A DNA stretch of 64,000 nt from Primula veris. Lineage: Eukaryota > Streptophyta > Magnoliopsida > Ericales > Primulaceae. Of this stretch, positions 41,401-54,400 are shown piece after piece (within the stretch, counting starts at the first letter, position 1; every line of letters starts with the position of its first letter). The notes under the pieces are model-generated. The model ran no database searches. It saw only the letters and a list, made by a program, of their open reading frames with translations, and was not told where the DNA came from. The DNA lies in contig OY821748.1 of the NCBI GenBank assembly GCA_963682055.1, positions 28,794,661-28,858,660 on the forward strand, written 5' to 3'. Both the position numbers and the translations under genes were made by a program.

Positions 41401-44400
41401 TTAACGGTTTGGGCTGTGATGGCCTTTAATCCTATTTAATGAGACTTTCGGCATTTGAACTTGCTCACTTCATTTCTCATCCCTTTGAACAATGTAGGAA
41501 TCTTATTAAGTATTTGGGCTGTGATGTCTTTTAATCCTACTTAATGAGATTTTCGACATAGATCTTGAACATGGTCACTTGCTTTCTCGTTCATTCATCT
41601 GCTCAGTGTCAGAGTCTTATTAAGGGTTTGGGCTGTGATGGCCTTTAATCCTATTTAATGAGACTTTCAGCATTTGAACTTGTCACTTCATTTCTTATCC
41701 CTTTGAACAATGTAGGAATCTTATTAAGTATTTGGGCTGTGATGTCTTTTAATCCTACTTAATGAGATTTTCGACATTGAACATGGTCACTTGCTTTCTC
41801 GTTCATTCAACTTCTCAATGTCAGAGTCTTATTAACGGTTTGGGCTGTGATGGCCTTTAATCCCATTTAATGAGGTTTTCGGCATCGATATTGAACTTGT
41901 TCACTTCTTTCTCATCCTTTTGAATAATGTAGGAATCTTATTAAGTATTTGGGCTATGATTGCCTTTAATCCTACTTAATGAGATTTTCGACATCGATAT
42001 TAAACATGCTCACTTGCTTTCTCGTTCATTCAACTGCTCAATGTCAGAATCTTATTAAGGGTTTGAGCTGTGATGGCCTTTAATCCTATTTAATGAGACT
42101 TTCGGCATTTGAACTTGCTCACTTCATTTCTCATCCCTTTGAACAATGTAGTAATCTTATTAAATATTTGGGCTGTGATGGCCTTTAATCCTACTTAATG
42201 ATATTTTCGACATCGATCTTGAACATGCGCACTTGCTTTCTCGTTCATTCAACTGCTCAATGTCAGAGTCTTATCAAGGGTTTGGGCTGTGATGGCCTTT
42301 AATCCCATTTAATGAGGTTTTCGGCATCGATATTGAACTTGTTCACTTCTTTCTCATCCTTTTGAACAATGTAGTAATCTTATTAAGGATTTGGGATGTG
42401 ATGGTCTTTAATCATTACCTAATGAGATTTTCGACATCGATCTTGAACATGCTCACTTGCTTTCTCGTTCATTCATCTGCTCAATGTCAGAGTCTTATTA
42501 AGGGTTTTGGCTGTGATGGCCTTTAATCCCATTTAATGAGACTTTCGGCATTTGAACTTGCTCACTTCATTTCTCATCCCTTTGAACAATATAGAAATCT
42601 TATTACGGATTTGGGCTGTGATGGCCTTTAATCCTACTTAATGAGATTTTCGACATCGATCTTGAATATGCGCACTTGCTTTCTCGTTCATTCAACTGCT
42701 CAATGTCAGAGTCTTATCAAGGGTTTGGGCTGTGATGGCATTTAATCCCATTTAATGAGGTTTTCGGCATCGATATTGAACTTGTTCACTTCTTTCTCAT
42801 CCTTTTGAACAATGTAGTAATCTTATTAAGGATTTGGGCTATGATTGTCTTTAATCCTACTTAATGAGATTTTCGACATCGATCTTGAACATGCTCACTT
42901 GATTTCTCGTTCATTCAACTACTCAATGTCAGAGTCTTGTTAAGGGTTTGGGCTGTGATGGCCTTTAATCTTATTTAATGAAACTTTTGGCATTTGAACT
43001 TGCTCACTTCATTTCTCATCCCTTCGAACAATGTAGGAATCTTATTAAGTATTTGGGCTGTGATGGCCTTTAATCCTACTTAATGAGATTTTCGACATCG
43101 ATCTTGAACATGCTCACTTGCTTTCTCGTTCATTCAACTGCTCAATGTCAGAGTCTTATCAAGGGTTTGGGTTGTGATGGCCTTTAATCCCATTTAATGA
43201 TATTTTCGGCATCGATGTTGAACTTGTGCACTTCTTTCTCATCCTTTTGTACAATGTAGGAATCTTATTAAGTATTTGGGCTGTGATAGCCTTTAATCAT
43301 ACTTTATGAGATTTTCAACATCAATCTTGAACATGCTCACTTGCTTTTTCGTTCATTCAACTTCTCAAAGTTAGAGTCTTAACAAGGGTTTGGGCTGTGA
43401 TGGCCTTTAATCCCATTTAATGAGACTTTCGGCATTTGAACTTGCTCACTTCATTTCTCATCTCTTTGAACAATTTAGGAATCTTATTACGGATTTGGGC
43501 TGTTATGGCCTTTAATCCTACTTAATGAGATTTTCGACATCGATCTTGAACATGCTCACTTGCTTTCTCGTTCATTCATCTGCTCAATGTCAGAGTCTTA
43601 TTAAGGGTTTTGGCTGTGATGGCCTTTAATCCCATTTAATGAGACTTTCGACATTTGAACTTGCTCACTTCATTTCTCATCCCTTTGAACAATATAGAAA
43701 TCTTATTACGGATTTGGGCTGTGATGGCCTTTAATCCTACTTAATGAGATTTTCGACATCGATCTTGCACATGCTCATTTGCTTTCTCGTTCATTCAACT
43801 GCTCAATGTCAGAGTCTTATTAACGGTTCGGGCTGTGATGGCCTTTAATCCTATTTAATGAGACTTTCGGCATTTGAACTTGCTCACTTCATTTCTCATC
43901 CCTTACAACAATGTAGGAATCTTATTAAGTATTTGGGCTGTGATGGCCTTTAATATGACTTAATGAGATTTTCGACATCGATCTTGAACATGCTCACTTG
44001 CGTTCTCGTTCATTCAACTGCTCAATGTCAGAGTCTTATCAAGGTTTTGGATTGTGATGGCCTTTAATCCCATCTAATGAGGTTTTCGGCATTTGAACTT
44101 GCTCACTTCATTTCTTATCCCTTCGAACAATGTAGGAATCTTATTAAGGATTTGGGTTGTGATGGCCTTTAATTCTACTTATTGAGATTTTTGACATCGA
44201 TATTGAACATGCTCACTTGCTTTCTCGTTCATTCAACTGCTCAATGTCAGAGTCTTATCAAGGGTTTGGGCTGTGATGGCCTTTAATCCCATTTAATGAT
44301 ATTTTCGGCATCGATGTTGAACTTGTGCACTTCTTTCTCATCCTTTTGTACAATGTAGGAATCTTATTAAGTATTTGGGCTGTGATAGCCTTTAATCATA

Positions 44401-47400
44401 CTTTATGAGATTTTCAACATCAATCTTGAACATGCTCACTTGCTTTTTCGTTCATTCAACTGCTCAAAGTTAGAGTCTTAACAAGGGTTTGGGCTGTGAT
44501 GGCCTTTAATCCCATTTAATGAGACTTTCGGCATTTGAACTTGCTCACTTCATTTCTCATCTCTTTGAACAATTTAGGAATCTTATTACGGATTTGGGCT
44601 GTTATGGCCTTTAATCCTACTTAATGAGATTTTCGACATCGATCTTGAACATGCTCACTTGCTTTCTCGTTCATTCATCTGCTCAATGTCAGAGTCTTAT
44701 TAAGGGTTTTGGCTGTGATGGCCTTTAATCCCATTTAATGAGACTTTTTACATTTGAACTTGCTCACTTCATTTCTCATCCCTTTGAACAATATAGAAAT
44801 CTTATTACGGATTTGGGCTGTGATGGCCTTTAATCCTACTTAATGAGATTTTCGACATCGATCTTGAACATGCTTATTTGCTTTCTCGTTCATTCAACTG
44901 CTCAATGTCAGAGTCTTAATAACGGTTCGGGCTGTGATGGCCTTTAATCCTATTTAATGAGACTTTCGGCATTTGAACTTGCTCACTTCATTTCTCATCC
45001 CTTTGAACAATGTAGGAATCTTATTAAGTATTTGGGCTGTGATGGCCTTTAATCCGACTTAATGAGATTTTCGACATCGATCTTGAACATGCTAACTTGG
45101 TTTCTCGTTCATTCAACTGCTCAATGTCAGAGTCTTATCAAGGGTTTGGGTTGTGATGGCCTTTAATCCCATCTAATGAGGTTTTCGGCATTTGAACTTG
45201 CTCACTTCATTTCTCATCCCTTCGAACAATGTAGGAATCTTATTAAGGATTTGGGCTGTGATGGCCTTTAATTCTACTTATTGAGATTTTTGACATCGAT
45301 CTTGAACATGCTCACTTGCTTTCTCGTTCATTCAACTGCTCAATGTCAGAGTCTTATCAAGGGTTTGGGCTGTGATGGCCTTTAATCCCATTTAATGATA
45401 TTTTCGGCATCGATGTTGAACTTGTGCACTTCTTTCTCATCCTTTTGTACAATGTAGGAATCTTATTAAGTATTTGGGCTGTGATTGCCTTTAATCCTAA
45501 TTTATGAGATTTTCAACATCAATCTTGAACATGCTCACTTGCTTTTTCGTTCATTCAACTGCTCAAAGTTAGAGTCTTATCAAGGGTTTGGGCTGTGATG
45601 GCCTTTAATCCCATTTAATGAGACTTTCGGCATTTGAACTTGCTCACTTCATTTCTCATCCCTTTGAACAATATAGAAATCTTATTACGGATTTGGGCTG
45701 TTATGGCCTTTAATCCTACTTAATGAGATTTTCGACATCGATCTTGCACATGCTCACTTGCTTTCTCGTTCATTCAACTGCTCAATGTTAGAGTCTTATT
45801 AACGGTTTGGGCTGTGATGGCCTTTAATCCTATTTAATGAGACTTTCGGCATTTGAACTTGCTCACTTCATTTCTCATCCCTTTGAACAATGTAGAAATC
45901 TTATTAAGTATTTGGGCTGTGATGGCCTTTAATCCTACTTAATGAGATTTTCGACATCGATCTTGCACATGCTCATTTGCTTTCTCGTTCATTCAACTGC
46001 TCAATGTCAGAGTCTTCTTAACGGTTTGGGCTGTGATGGCCTTTAATTCTATTTAATGAGACTTTCAGCATTTGAACTAGCTCACTTCATTTCTCATCCC
46101 TTTGAACAATGTAGGAATCTTATTAAGTATTTGAGCTGTGATGGCCTTTAATACGACTTAATGAGATTTTCGACATCGACCTTGAACATGCTCACTTGCT
46201 TTCTCGTTCATTCAACTGCTCAATGTCAGAGTCTTATCAAGGGTTTGGGTTGTGATGGCCTTTAATCCCATCTAATGAGGTTTTCGGCATTTGAACTTGC
46301 TCACTTCATTTCTCATCCCTTCGAACAATGTAGGAATCTTATTAAGGATTTGGGTTGTGATGGCCTTTAATTCTACTTATTGAGATTTTTGACATCGATA
46401 TTGAACATGCTCACTTGCTTTCTCGTTCATTCAACTGCTCAATGTCAGAGTCTTATCAAGGGTTTGGGCTGTGATGGCCTTTAATCCCATTTAATGATAT
46501 TTTCGGCATCGATGTTGAACTTGTGCACTTCTTTCTCATCCTTTTGTACAATGTAGGAATCTTATTAAGTATTTGGGCTGTGATTGCCTTTAATCCTACT
46601 TTATGAGATTTTCAACATCAATCTTGAACATGCTCACTTGCTTTTTTGTTCATTCAACTGCTCAAAGTTAGAGTCTTATCAAGGGTTTGGGCTGTGATGG
46701 CCTTTAATCCCATTTAATGAGACTTTCGGCATTTGAACTTGCTCACTTCATTTCTCATCCCTTTGAACAATATAGAAATCTTATTACGGATTTGGGCTGT
46801 GATGGACTTTAATCCTACTTAATGAGATTTTCGACATCGATCTTGAACATGCTCACTTGCTTTCTCGTTCATTCAACTGCTCAATGTCAGAGTCTTATTA
46901 ACGGTTTGGGCTGTGATGGCCTTTAATCCTATTTAATGAGACTTTCGGCATTTGAACTTGCTCACTTCATTTCTCATCCCTTTGAACAATGTAGGAATCT
47001 TATTAAGTATTTGGGCTGTGATGTCTTTTAATCCTACTTAATGAGATTTTCGACATAGATCTTGAACATGGTCACTTGCTTTCTCGTTCATTCATCTGCT
47101 CAGTGTCAGAGTCTTATTAAGGGTTTGGGCTGTGATGGCCTTTAATCCTATTTAATGAGACTTTCAGCATTTGAACTTGTCACTTCATTTCTTATCCCTT
47201 TGAACAATGTAGGAATCTTATTAAGTATTTGGGCTGTGATGTCTTTTAATCCTACTTAATGAGATTTTCGACATTGAACATGGTCACTTGCTTTCTCGTT
47301 CATTCAACTTCTCAATGTCAGAGTCTTATTAACGGTTTGGGCTGTGATGGCCTTTAATCCCATTTAATGAGGTTTTCGGCATCGATATTGAACTTGTTCA

Positions 47401-47940
47401 CTTCTTTCTCATCCTTTTGATTAATGTAGGAATCTTATTAAGTATTTGGGCTATGATTGCCTTTAATCCTACTTAATGAGATTTTCGACATCGATATTAA
47501 ACATGCTCACTTGCTTTCTCGTTCATTCAACTGCTCAATGTCAGAATCTTATTAAGGGTTTGAGCTGTGATGGCCTTTAATCCTATTTAATGAGACTTTC
47601 GGCATTTGAACTTGCTCACTTCATTTCTCATCCCTTTGAACAATGTAGTAATCTTATTAAATATTTGGGCTGTGATGGCAATTAATCCTACTTAATGATA
47701 TTTTCGACATCGATCTTGAACATGCGCACTTGCTTTCTCGTTCATTCAACTGCTCAATGTCAGAGTCTTATCAAGGGTTTGGGCTGTGATGGCCTTTAAT
47801 CCCATTTAATGAGGTTTTCGGCATCGATATTGAACTTGTTCACTTCTTTCTCATTCTTTTGAACAATGTAGTAATCTTATTAAGGATTTGGGATGTGATG
47901 GTCTTTAATCATTACCTAATGAGATTTTCGACATCGATCT
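35800..47940. repeat. 12-kb segment duplicated at offset 17,653 (copy 2)
   Basis: Second copy of about 18.15-30.28 kb. Differences seen include GTTCATTAAACTG versus GTTCATTCAACTG in some monomers and GATATTGAACTTGTGCAC at 39915 where copy 1 has GATGTTG. The right end lies near 47.94 kb, where copy 1 has GAACAAGCTCAC and copy 2 has GAACATGCTCAC. Confidence 0.85.
40430..45926. repeat. 5,497-bp tandem duplication, unit 1
   Basis: Followed directly by a second copy. Landmarks at offset 5,497 are the CGACCTTGAAC monomer (about 40679/46176), GATGTTGAACTTGTGCAC markers (41014/46511, 43214/48711, 44313/49810, 45412/50909), the CTTGATTTCTCG monomer (42894/48391) and GACTTTTTACATTTG (44743/50240). The period equals three 1,099-bp units plus one 2,200-bp double unit. 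A third version of this unit lies at about 22.8-28.3 kb, via the 17,653-bp duplication. Confidence 0.87.
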
Positions 47941-50900
47941 TGAACATGCTCACTTGCTTTCTCGTTCATTCATCTGCTCAATGTCAGAGTCTTATTAAGG
48001 GTTTTGGCTGTGATGGCCTTTAATCCCATTTAATGAGACTTTCGGCATTTGAACTTGCTCACTTCATTTCTCATCCCTTTGAACAATATAGAAATCTTAT
48101 TACGGATTTGGGCTGTGATGGCCTTTAATCCTACTTAATGAGATTTTCGACATCGATCTTGAATATGCGCACTTGCTTTCTCGTTCATTCAACTGCTCAA
48201 TGTCAGAGTCTTATCAAGGGTTTGGGCTGTGATGGCATTTAATCCCATTTAATGAGGTTTTCGGCATCGATATTGAACTTGTTCACTTCTTTCTCATCCT
48301 TTTGAACAATGTAGTAATCTTATTAAGGATTTGGGCTATGATTGTCTTTAATCCTACTTAATGAGATTTTCGACATCGATCTTGAACATGCTCACTTGAT
48401 TTCTCGTTCATTCAACTACTCAATGTCAGAGTCTTGTTAAGGGTTTGGGCTGTGATGGCCTTTAATCTTATTTAATGAAACTTTTGGCATTTGAACTTGC
48501 TCACTTCATTTCTCATCCCTTCGAACAATGTAGGAATCTTATTAAGTATTTGGGCTGTGATGGCCTTTAATCCTACTTAATGAGATTTTCGACATCGATC
48601 TTGAACATGCTCACTTGCTTTCTCGTTCATTCAACTGCTCAATGTCAGAGTCTTATCAAGGGTTTGGGTTGTGATGGCCTTTAATCCCATTTAATGATAT
48701 TTTCGGCATCGATGTTGAACTTGTGCACTTCTTTCTCATCCTTTTGTACAATGTAGGAATCTTATTAAGTATTTGGGCTGTGATAGCCTTTAATCATACT
48801 TTATTAGATTTTCAACATCAATCTTGAACATGCTCACTTGCTTTTTCGTTCATTCAACTTCTCAAAGTTAGAGTCTTAACAAGGGTTTGGGCTGTGATGG
48901 CCTTTAATCCCATTTAATGAGACTTTCGGCATTTGAACTTGCTCACTTCATTTCTCATCTCTTTGAACAATTTAGGAATCTTATTACGGATTTGGGCTGT
49001 TATGGCCTTTAATCCTACTTAATGAGATTTTCGACATCGATCTTGAACATGCTCACTTGCTTTCTCGTTCATTCATCTGCTCAATGTCAGAGTCTTATTA
49101 AGGGTTTTGGCTGTGATGGCCTTTAATCCCATTTAATGAGACTTTCGACATTTGAACTTGCTCACTTCATTTCTCATCCCTTTGAACAATATAGAAATCT
49201 TATTACGGATTTGGGCTGTGATGGCCTTTAATCCTACTTAATGAGATTTTCGACATCGATCTTGCACATGCTCATTTGCTTTCTCGTTCATTCAACTGCT
49301 CAATGTCAGAGTCTTATTAACGGTTCGGGCTGTGATGGCCTTTAATCCTATTTAATGAGACTTTCGGCATTTGAACTTGCTCACTTCATTTCTCATCCCT
49401 TACAACAATGTAGGAATCTTATTAAGTATTTGGGCTGTGATGGCCTTTAATATGACTTAATGAGATTTTCGACATCGATCTTGAACATGCTCACTTGCGT
49501 TCTCGTTCATTCAACTGCTCAATGTCAGAGTCTTATCAAGGTTTTGGATTGTGATGGCCTTTAATCCCATCTAATGAGGTTTTCGGCATTTGAACTTGCT
49601 CACTTCATTTCTCATCCCTTCGAACAATGTAGGAATCTTATTAAGGATTTGGGTTGTGATGGCCTTTAATTCTACTTATTGAGATTTTTGACATCGATAT
49701 TGAACATGCTCACTTGCTTTCTCGTTCATTCAACTGCTCAATGTCAGAGTCTTATCAAGGGTTTGGGCTGTGATGGCCTTTAATCCCATTTAATGATATT
49801 TTCGGCATCGATGTTGAACTTGTGCACTTCTTTCTCATCCTTTTGTACAATGTAGGAATCTTATTAAGTATTTGGGCTGTGATAGCCTTTAATCATACTT
49901 TATGAGATTTTCAACATCAATCTTGAACATGCTCACTTGCTTTTTCGTTCATTCAACTGCTCAAAGTTAGAGTCTTAACAAGGGTTTGGGCTGTGATGGC
50001 CTTTAATCCCATTTAATGAGACTTTCGGCATTTGAACTTGCTCACTTCATTTCTCATCTCTTTGAACAATTTAGGAATCTTATTACGGATTTGGGCTGTT
50101 ATGGCCTTTAATCCTACTTAATGAGATTTTCGACATCGATCTTGAACATGCTCACTTGCTTTCTCGTTCATTCATCTGCTCAATGTCAGAGTCTTATTAA
50201 GGGTTTTGGCTGTGATGGCCTTTAATCCCATTTAATGAGACTTTTTACATTTGAACTTGCTCACTTCATTTCTCATCCCTTTGAACAATATAGAAATCTT
50301 ATTACGGATTTGGGCTGTGATGGCCTTTAATCCTACTTAATGAGATTTTCGACATCGATCTTGAACATGCTTATTTGCTTTCTCGTTCATTCAACTGCTC
50401 AATGTCAGAGTCTTAATAACGGTTCGGGCTGTGATGGCCTTTAATCCTATTTAATGAGACTTTCGGCATTTGAACTTGCTCACTTCATTTCTCATCCCTT
50501 TGAACAATGTAGGAATCTTATTAAGTATTTGGGCTGTGATGGCCTTTAATCCGACTTAATGAGATTTTCGACATCGATCTTGAACATGCTAACTTGCTTT
50601 CTCGTTCATTCAACTGCTCAATGTCAGAGTCTTATCAAGGGTTTGGGTTGTGATGGCCTTTAATCCCATCTAATGAGGTTTTCGGCATTTGAACTTGCTC
50701 ACTTCATTTCTCATCCCTTCGAACAATGTAGGAATCTTATTAAGGATTTGGGCTGTGATGGCCTTTAATTCTACTTATTGAGATTTTTGACATCGATCTT
50801 GAACATGCTCACTTGCTTTCTCGTTCATTCAACTGCTCAATGTCAGAGTCTTATCAAGGGTTTGGGCTGTGATGGCCTTTAATCCCATTTAATGATATTT

Positions 50901-51425
50901 TCGGCATCGATGTTGAACTTGTGCACTTCTTTCTCATCCTTTTGTACAATGTAGGAATCTTATTAAGTATTTGGGCTGTGATTGCCTTTAATCCTAATTT
51001 ATGAGATTTTCAACATCAATCTTGAACATGCTCACTTGCTTTTTCGTTCATTCAACTGCTCAAAGTTAGAGTCTTATCAAGGGTTTGGGCTGTGATGGCC
51101 TTTAATCCCATTTAATGAGACTTTCGGCATTTGAACTTGCTCACTTCATTTCTCATCCCTTTGAACAATATAGAAATCTTATTACGGATTTGGGCTGTTA
51201 TGGCCTTTAATCCTACTTAATGAGATTTTCGACATCGATCTTGCACATGCTCACTTGCTTTCTCGTTCATTCAACTGCTCAATGTTAGAGTCTTATTAAC
51301 GGTTTGGGCTGTGATGGCCTTTAATCCTATTTAATGAGACTTTCGGCATTTGAACTTGCTCACTTCATTTCTCATCCCTTTGAACAATGTAGAAATCTTA
51401 TTAAGTATTTGGGCTGTGATGGCCT
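45927..51425. repeat. 5,497-bp tandem duplication, unit 2
   Basis: Second copy of the preceding unit. Private differences include TTTTGATTAATG at about 47420, GGCAATTAATCC at about 47678 and TTATTAGATT at about 48802. It ends at about 51.43 kb, where the sequence switches from the TTGCACATGCTCATTTG monomer expected from unit 1 to the sequence type of the 9.5-10.6 kb flank. Confidence 0.87.
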
Positions 51426-54400
51426 TTAATCCGACTTAATGAGATTTTTGACATCGATCTTGAACATGCTCACTTGCTTTCTCGTTCATTCAACTGCTCA
51501 ATGTCAGAGTCTTATCAAGGGTTTGGGTTGTGATGGCCTTTAATCCCATCTAATAAGGTTTTCGGCATTTGAACTTGCTCACTTCATTTCTCATCCCTTC
51601 GAACAATGTAGGAATCTTATTAAGGATTTGGGCTGTGATGGCCTTTAATTCTACTTATTTAGATTTTCGACATCGATCTTGAACATGCTCATTTGCTTTC
51701 TCGTTCATTCAACTGCTCAATGCCAGAGTTTTATCAAGGGTTTGGGCTTTGATGGGCTTTAATCCCATTTAATGAGGTTTTCGGCATCGATATTGAACTT
51801 GTTCACTTATTTCTCATCCTTTTGAACAATGTAGGAATCTTATTAAGGACTGTGATGGCATTCAATCCTACTTAATGAGATTTTCGACATCGATCTTGAA
51901 CATGCTCACTTGCTTTCTCGTTCATTCAACTGCTCAATGTCAGAGTCTTATCAAGGGTTTGGGTTGTGATGGCCTTTAATCCCATTTAATGAGGTTTTCG
52001 GCATTTGAACTTGCTCACTTCATTTCTCTTCCCTTTGAACAATGTAGGAATCTTATTAAGGGTTTGGGCTGTGATGGCCTTTAATCCTATTTAATGAGAC
52101 TTTCGGCATTTGAACTTGCTCAGTTCATTTCTCATCCCTTTGAACAATATAGAAATCTTATAACGGATTTGGGCTGTGATGGCCTTTAATCCTACTTAAT
52201 GAGATTTTCGACATCGATCTTGAACATGCTCACTTGCTTTCTCGTTCATTTAACTGCTCAATGTCAGAGTCTTATTAACGGTTTGGGCTGTGATGGCCTT
52301 TAATCCGATTTAATGAGACTTTCGGCATTTGAACTTGCTCAATTCATTTCTCATCCCTTTTAACAATGTAGGAAACTTATTAAGTATTTGGGCTGTGATG
52401 TCTTTTAATCCTACTTAATGAGATTTTCGACATCGATCTTGAACATGGTCACTTGCTTTCTCGTTCATTCATCTACTCAATGTCAGAGTCTTATTAAGGG
52501 TTTGGGCTGTGATGGCCTTTAATCCTATTTAATGAGACTTTCAGCATTTGAACTTGTCACTTCATTTCTCATCCCTTTGAACAGTGTAGGAATCTTATTA
52601 AGTATTTGGGCTGTGATGTCTTTTAATCCTACTTAATGAGATTTTCGACATTGAACATGGTCACTTGCTTTCTCGTTCATTCAACTTCTCAATGTCAGAG
52701 TCTTATTAACGGTTTGGGCTGTGATGGCCTTTAATCCCATTTAATGAGGTTTTCGGCATCGATATTGAACTTGTTCACTTCTTTCTCATCCTTTTGAATA
52801 ATGTAGGAATCTTATTAAGTATTTGGGCTATGATTGCCTTTAATCCTACTTAATGAGATTTTCGACATCGATCTTAAACATGCTCACTTGCTTTCTCGTT
52901 CATTCAACTGCTCAATGTCAGAGTCTTATTAAGGGTTTGAGCTGTGATGGCCTTTAATCCTATTTAATGAGACTTTCGGCATTTGAACTTGCTCACTTCA
53001 TTTCTCATCCCTTTGAACAATGTAGTAATCTTATTAAATATTTGGGCTGTGATGGCCTTTAATCCTACTTAATGATATTTTCGACATCGATCTTGAACAT
53101 GCGCACTTGCTTTCTCGTTCATTCAACTGCTCAATGTCAGAGTCTTATCAAGGGTTTGGGCTGTGATGGCCTTTAATCCCATTTAATGAGGTTTTCGGCA
53201 TCGATATTGAACTTGTTCACTTCTTTCTCATCCTTTTGAACAATGTAGTAATCTTATTAAGGATTTGGGATGTGATGGTCTTTAATCATTACCTAATGAG
53301 ATTTTCGACATCGATCTTGAACATGCTCACTTGCTTTCTCGTTCATTCATCTGCTCAATGTCAGAGCCTTATTAAGGGTTTTGGCTGTGATGGCCTTTAA
53401 TCCCATTTAATGAGACTTTCGGCATTTGAACTTGCTCACTTCATTTCTCATCCCTTTGAACAATATAGAAATCTTATTACGGATTTGGGCTGTGATGGCC
53501 TTTAATCCTACTTAATGAGATTTTCGACATCGATCTTGAATATGCGCACTTGCTTTCTCGTTCATTCAACTGCTCAATGTCAGAGTCTTATCAAGGGTTT
53601 GGGCTGTGATGGCATTTAATCACATTTAATGAGGTTTTCGGCATCGATATTGAACTTGTTCACTTCTTTCTCATCCTTTTGAACAATGTAGTAATCTTAT
53701 TAAGGATTTGGGCTATGATTGTCTTTAATCCTACTTAATGAGATTTTCGACATCGATCTTGAACATGCTCACTTGATTTCTCGTTCATTCAACTACTCAA
53801 TGTCAGAGTCTTGTTAAGGGTTTGGGATGTGATGGCCTTTAATCTTATTTAATGAAACTTTTGGCATTTGAACTTGCTCACTTCATTTCTCATCCCTTCG
53901 AACAATGTAGGAATCTTATTAAGTATTTGGGCTGTGATGGCCTTTAATCCTACTTAATGAGATTTTCGACATCGATCTTGAACATGCTCACTTGCTTTCT
54001 CGTTCATTCAACTGCTCAATGTCAGAGTCTTATCAAGGGTTTGGGTTGTGATGGCCTTTAATCCCATTTAATGATATTTTCGGCATCGATGTTGAACTTG
54101 TGCACTTCTTTCTCATCCTTTTGTACAATGTAGGAATCTTATTAAGTATTTGGGCTGTGATAGCCTTTAATCATACTTTATGAGATTTTCAACATCAATC
54201 TTGAACATGCTCACTTGCTTTTTCGTTCATTCAACTGCTCAAAGTTAGAGTCTTAACAAGGGTTTGGGCTGTGATGGCCTTTAATCCCATTTAATGAGAC
54301 TTTCGGCATTTGAACTTGCTCACTTCATTTCTCATCTCTTTGAACAATTTAGGAATCTTATTACGGATTTGGGCTGTTATGGCCTTTAATCCTACTTAAT

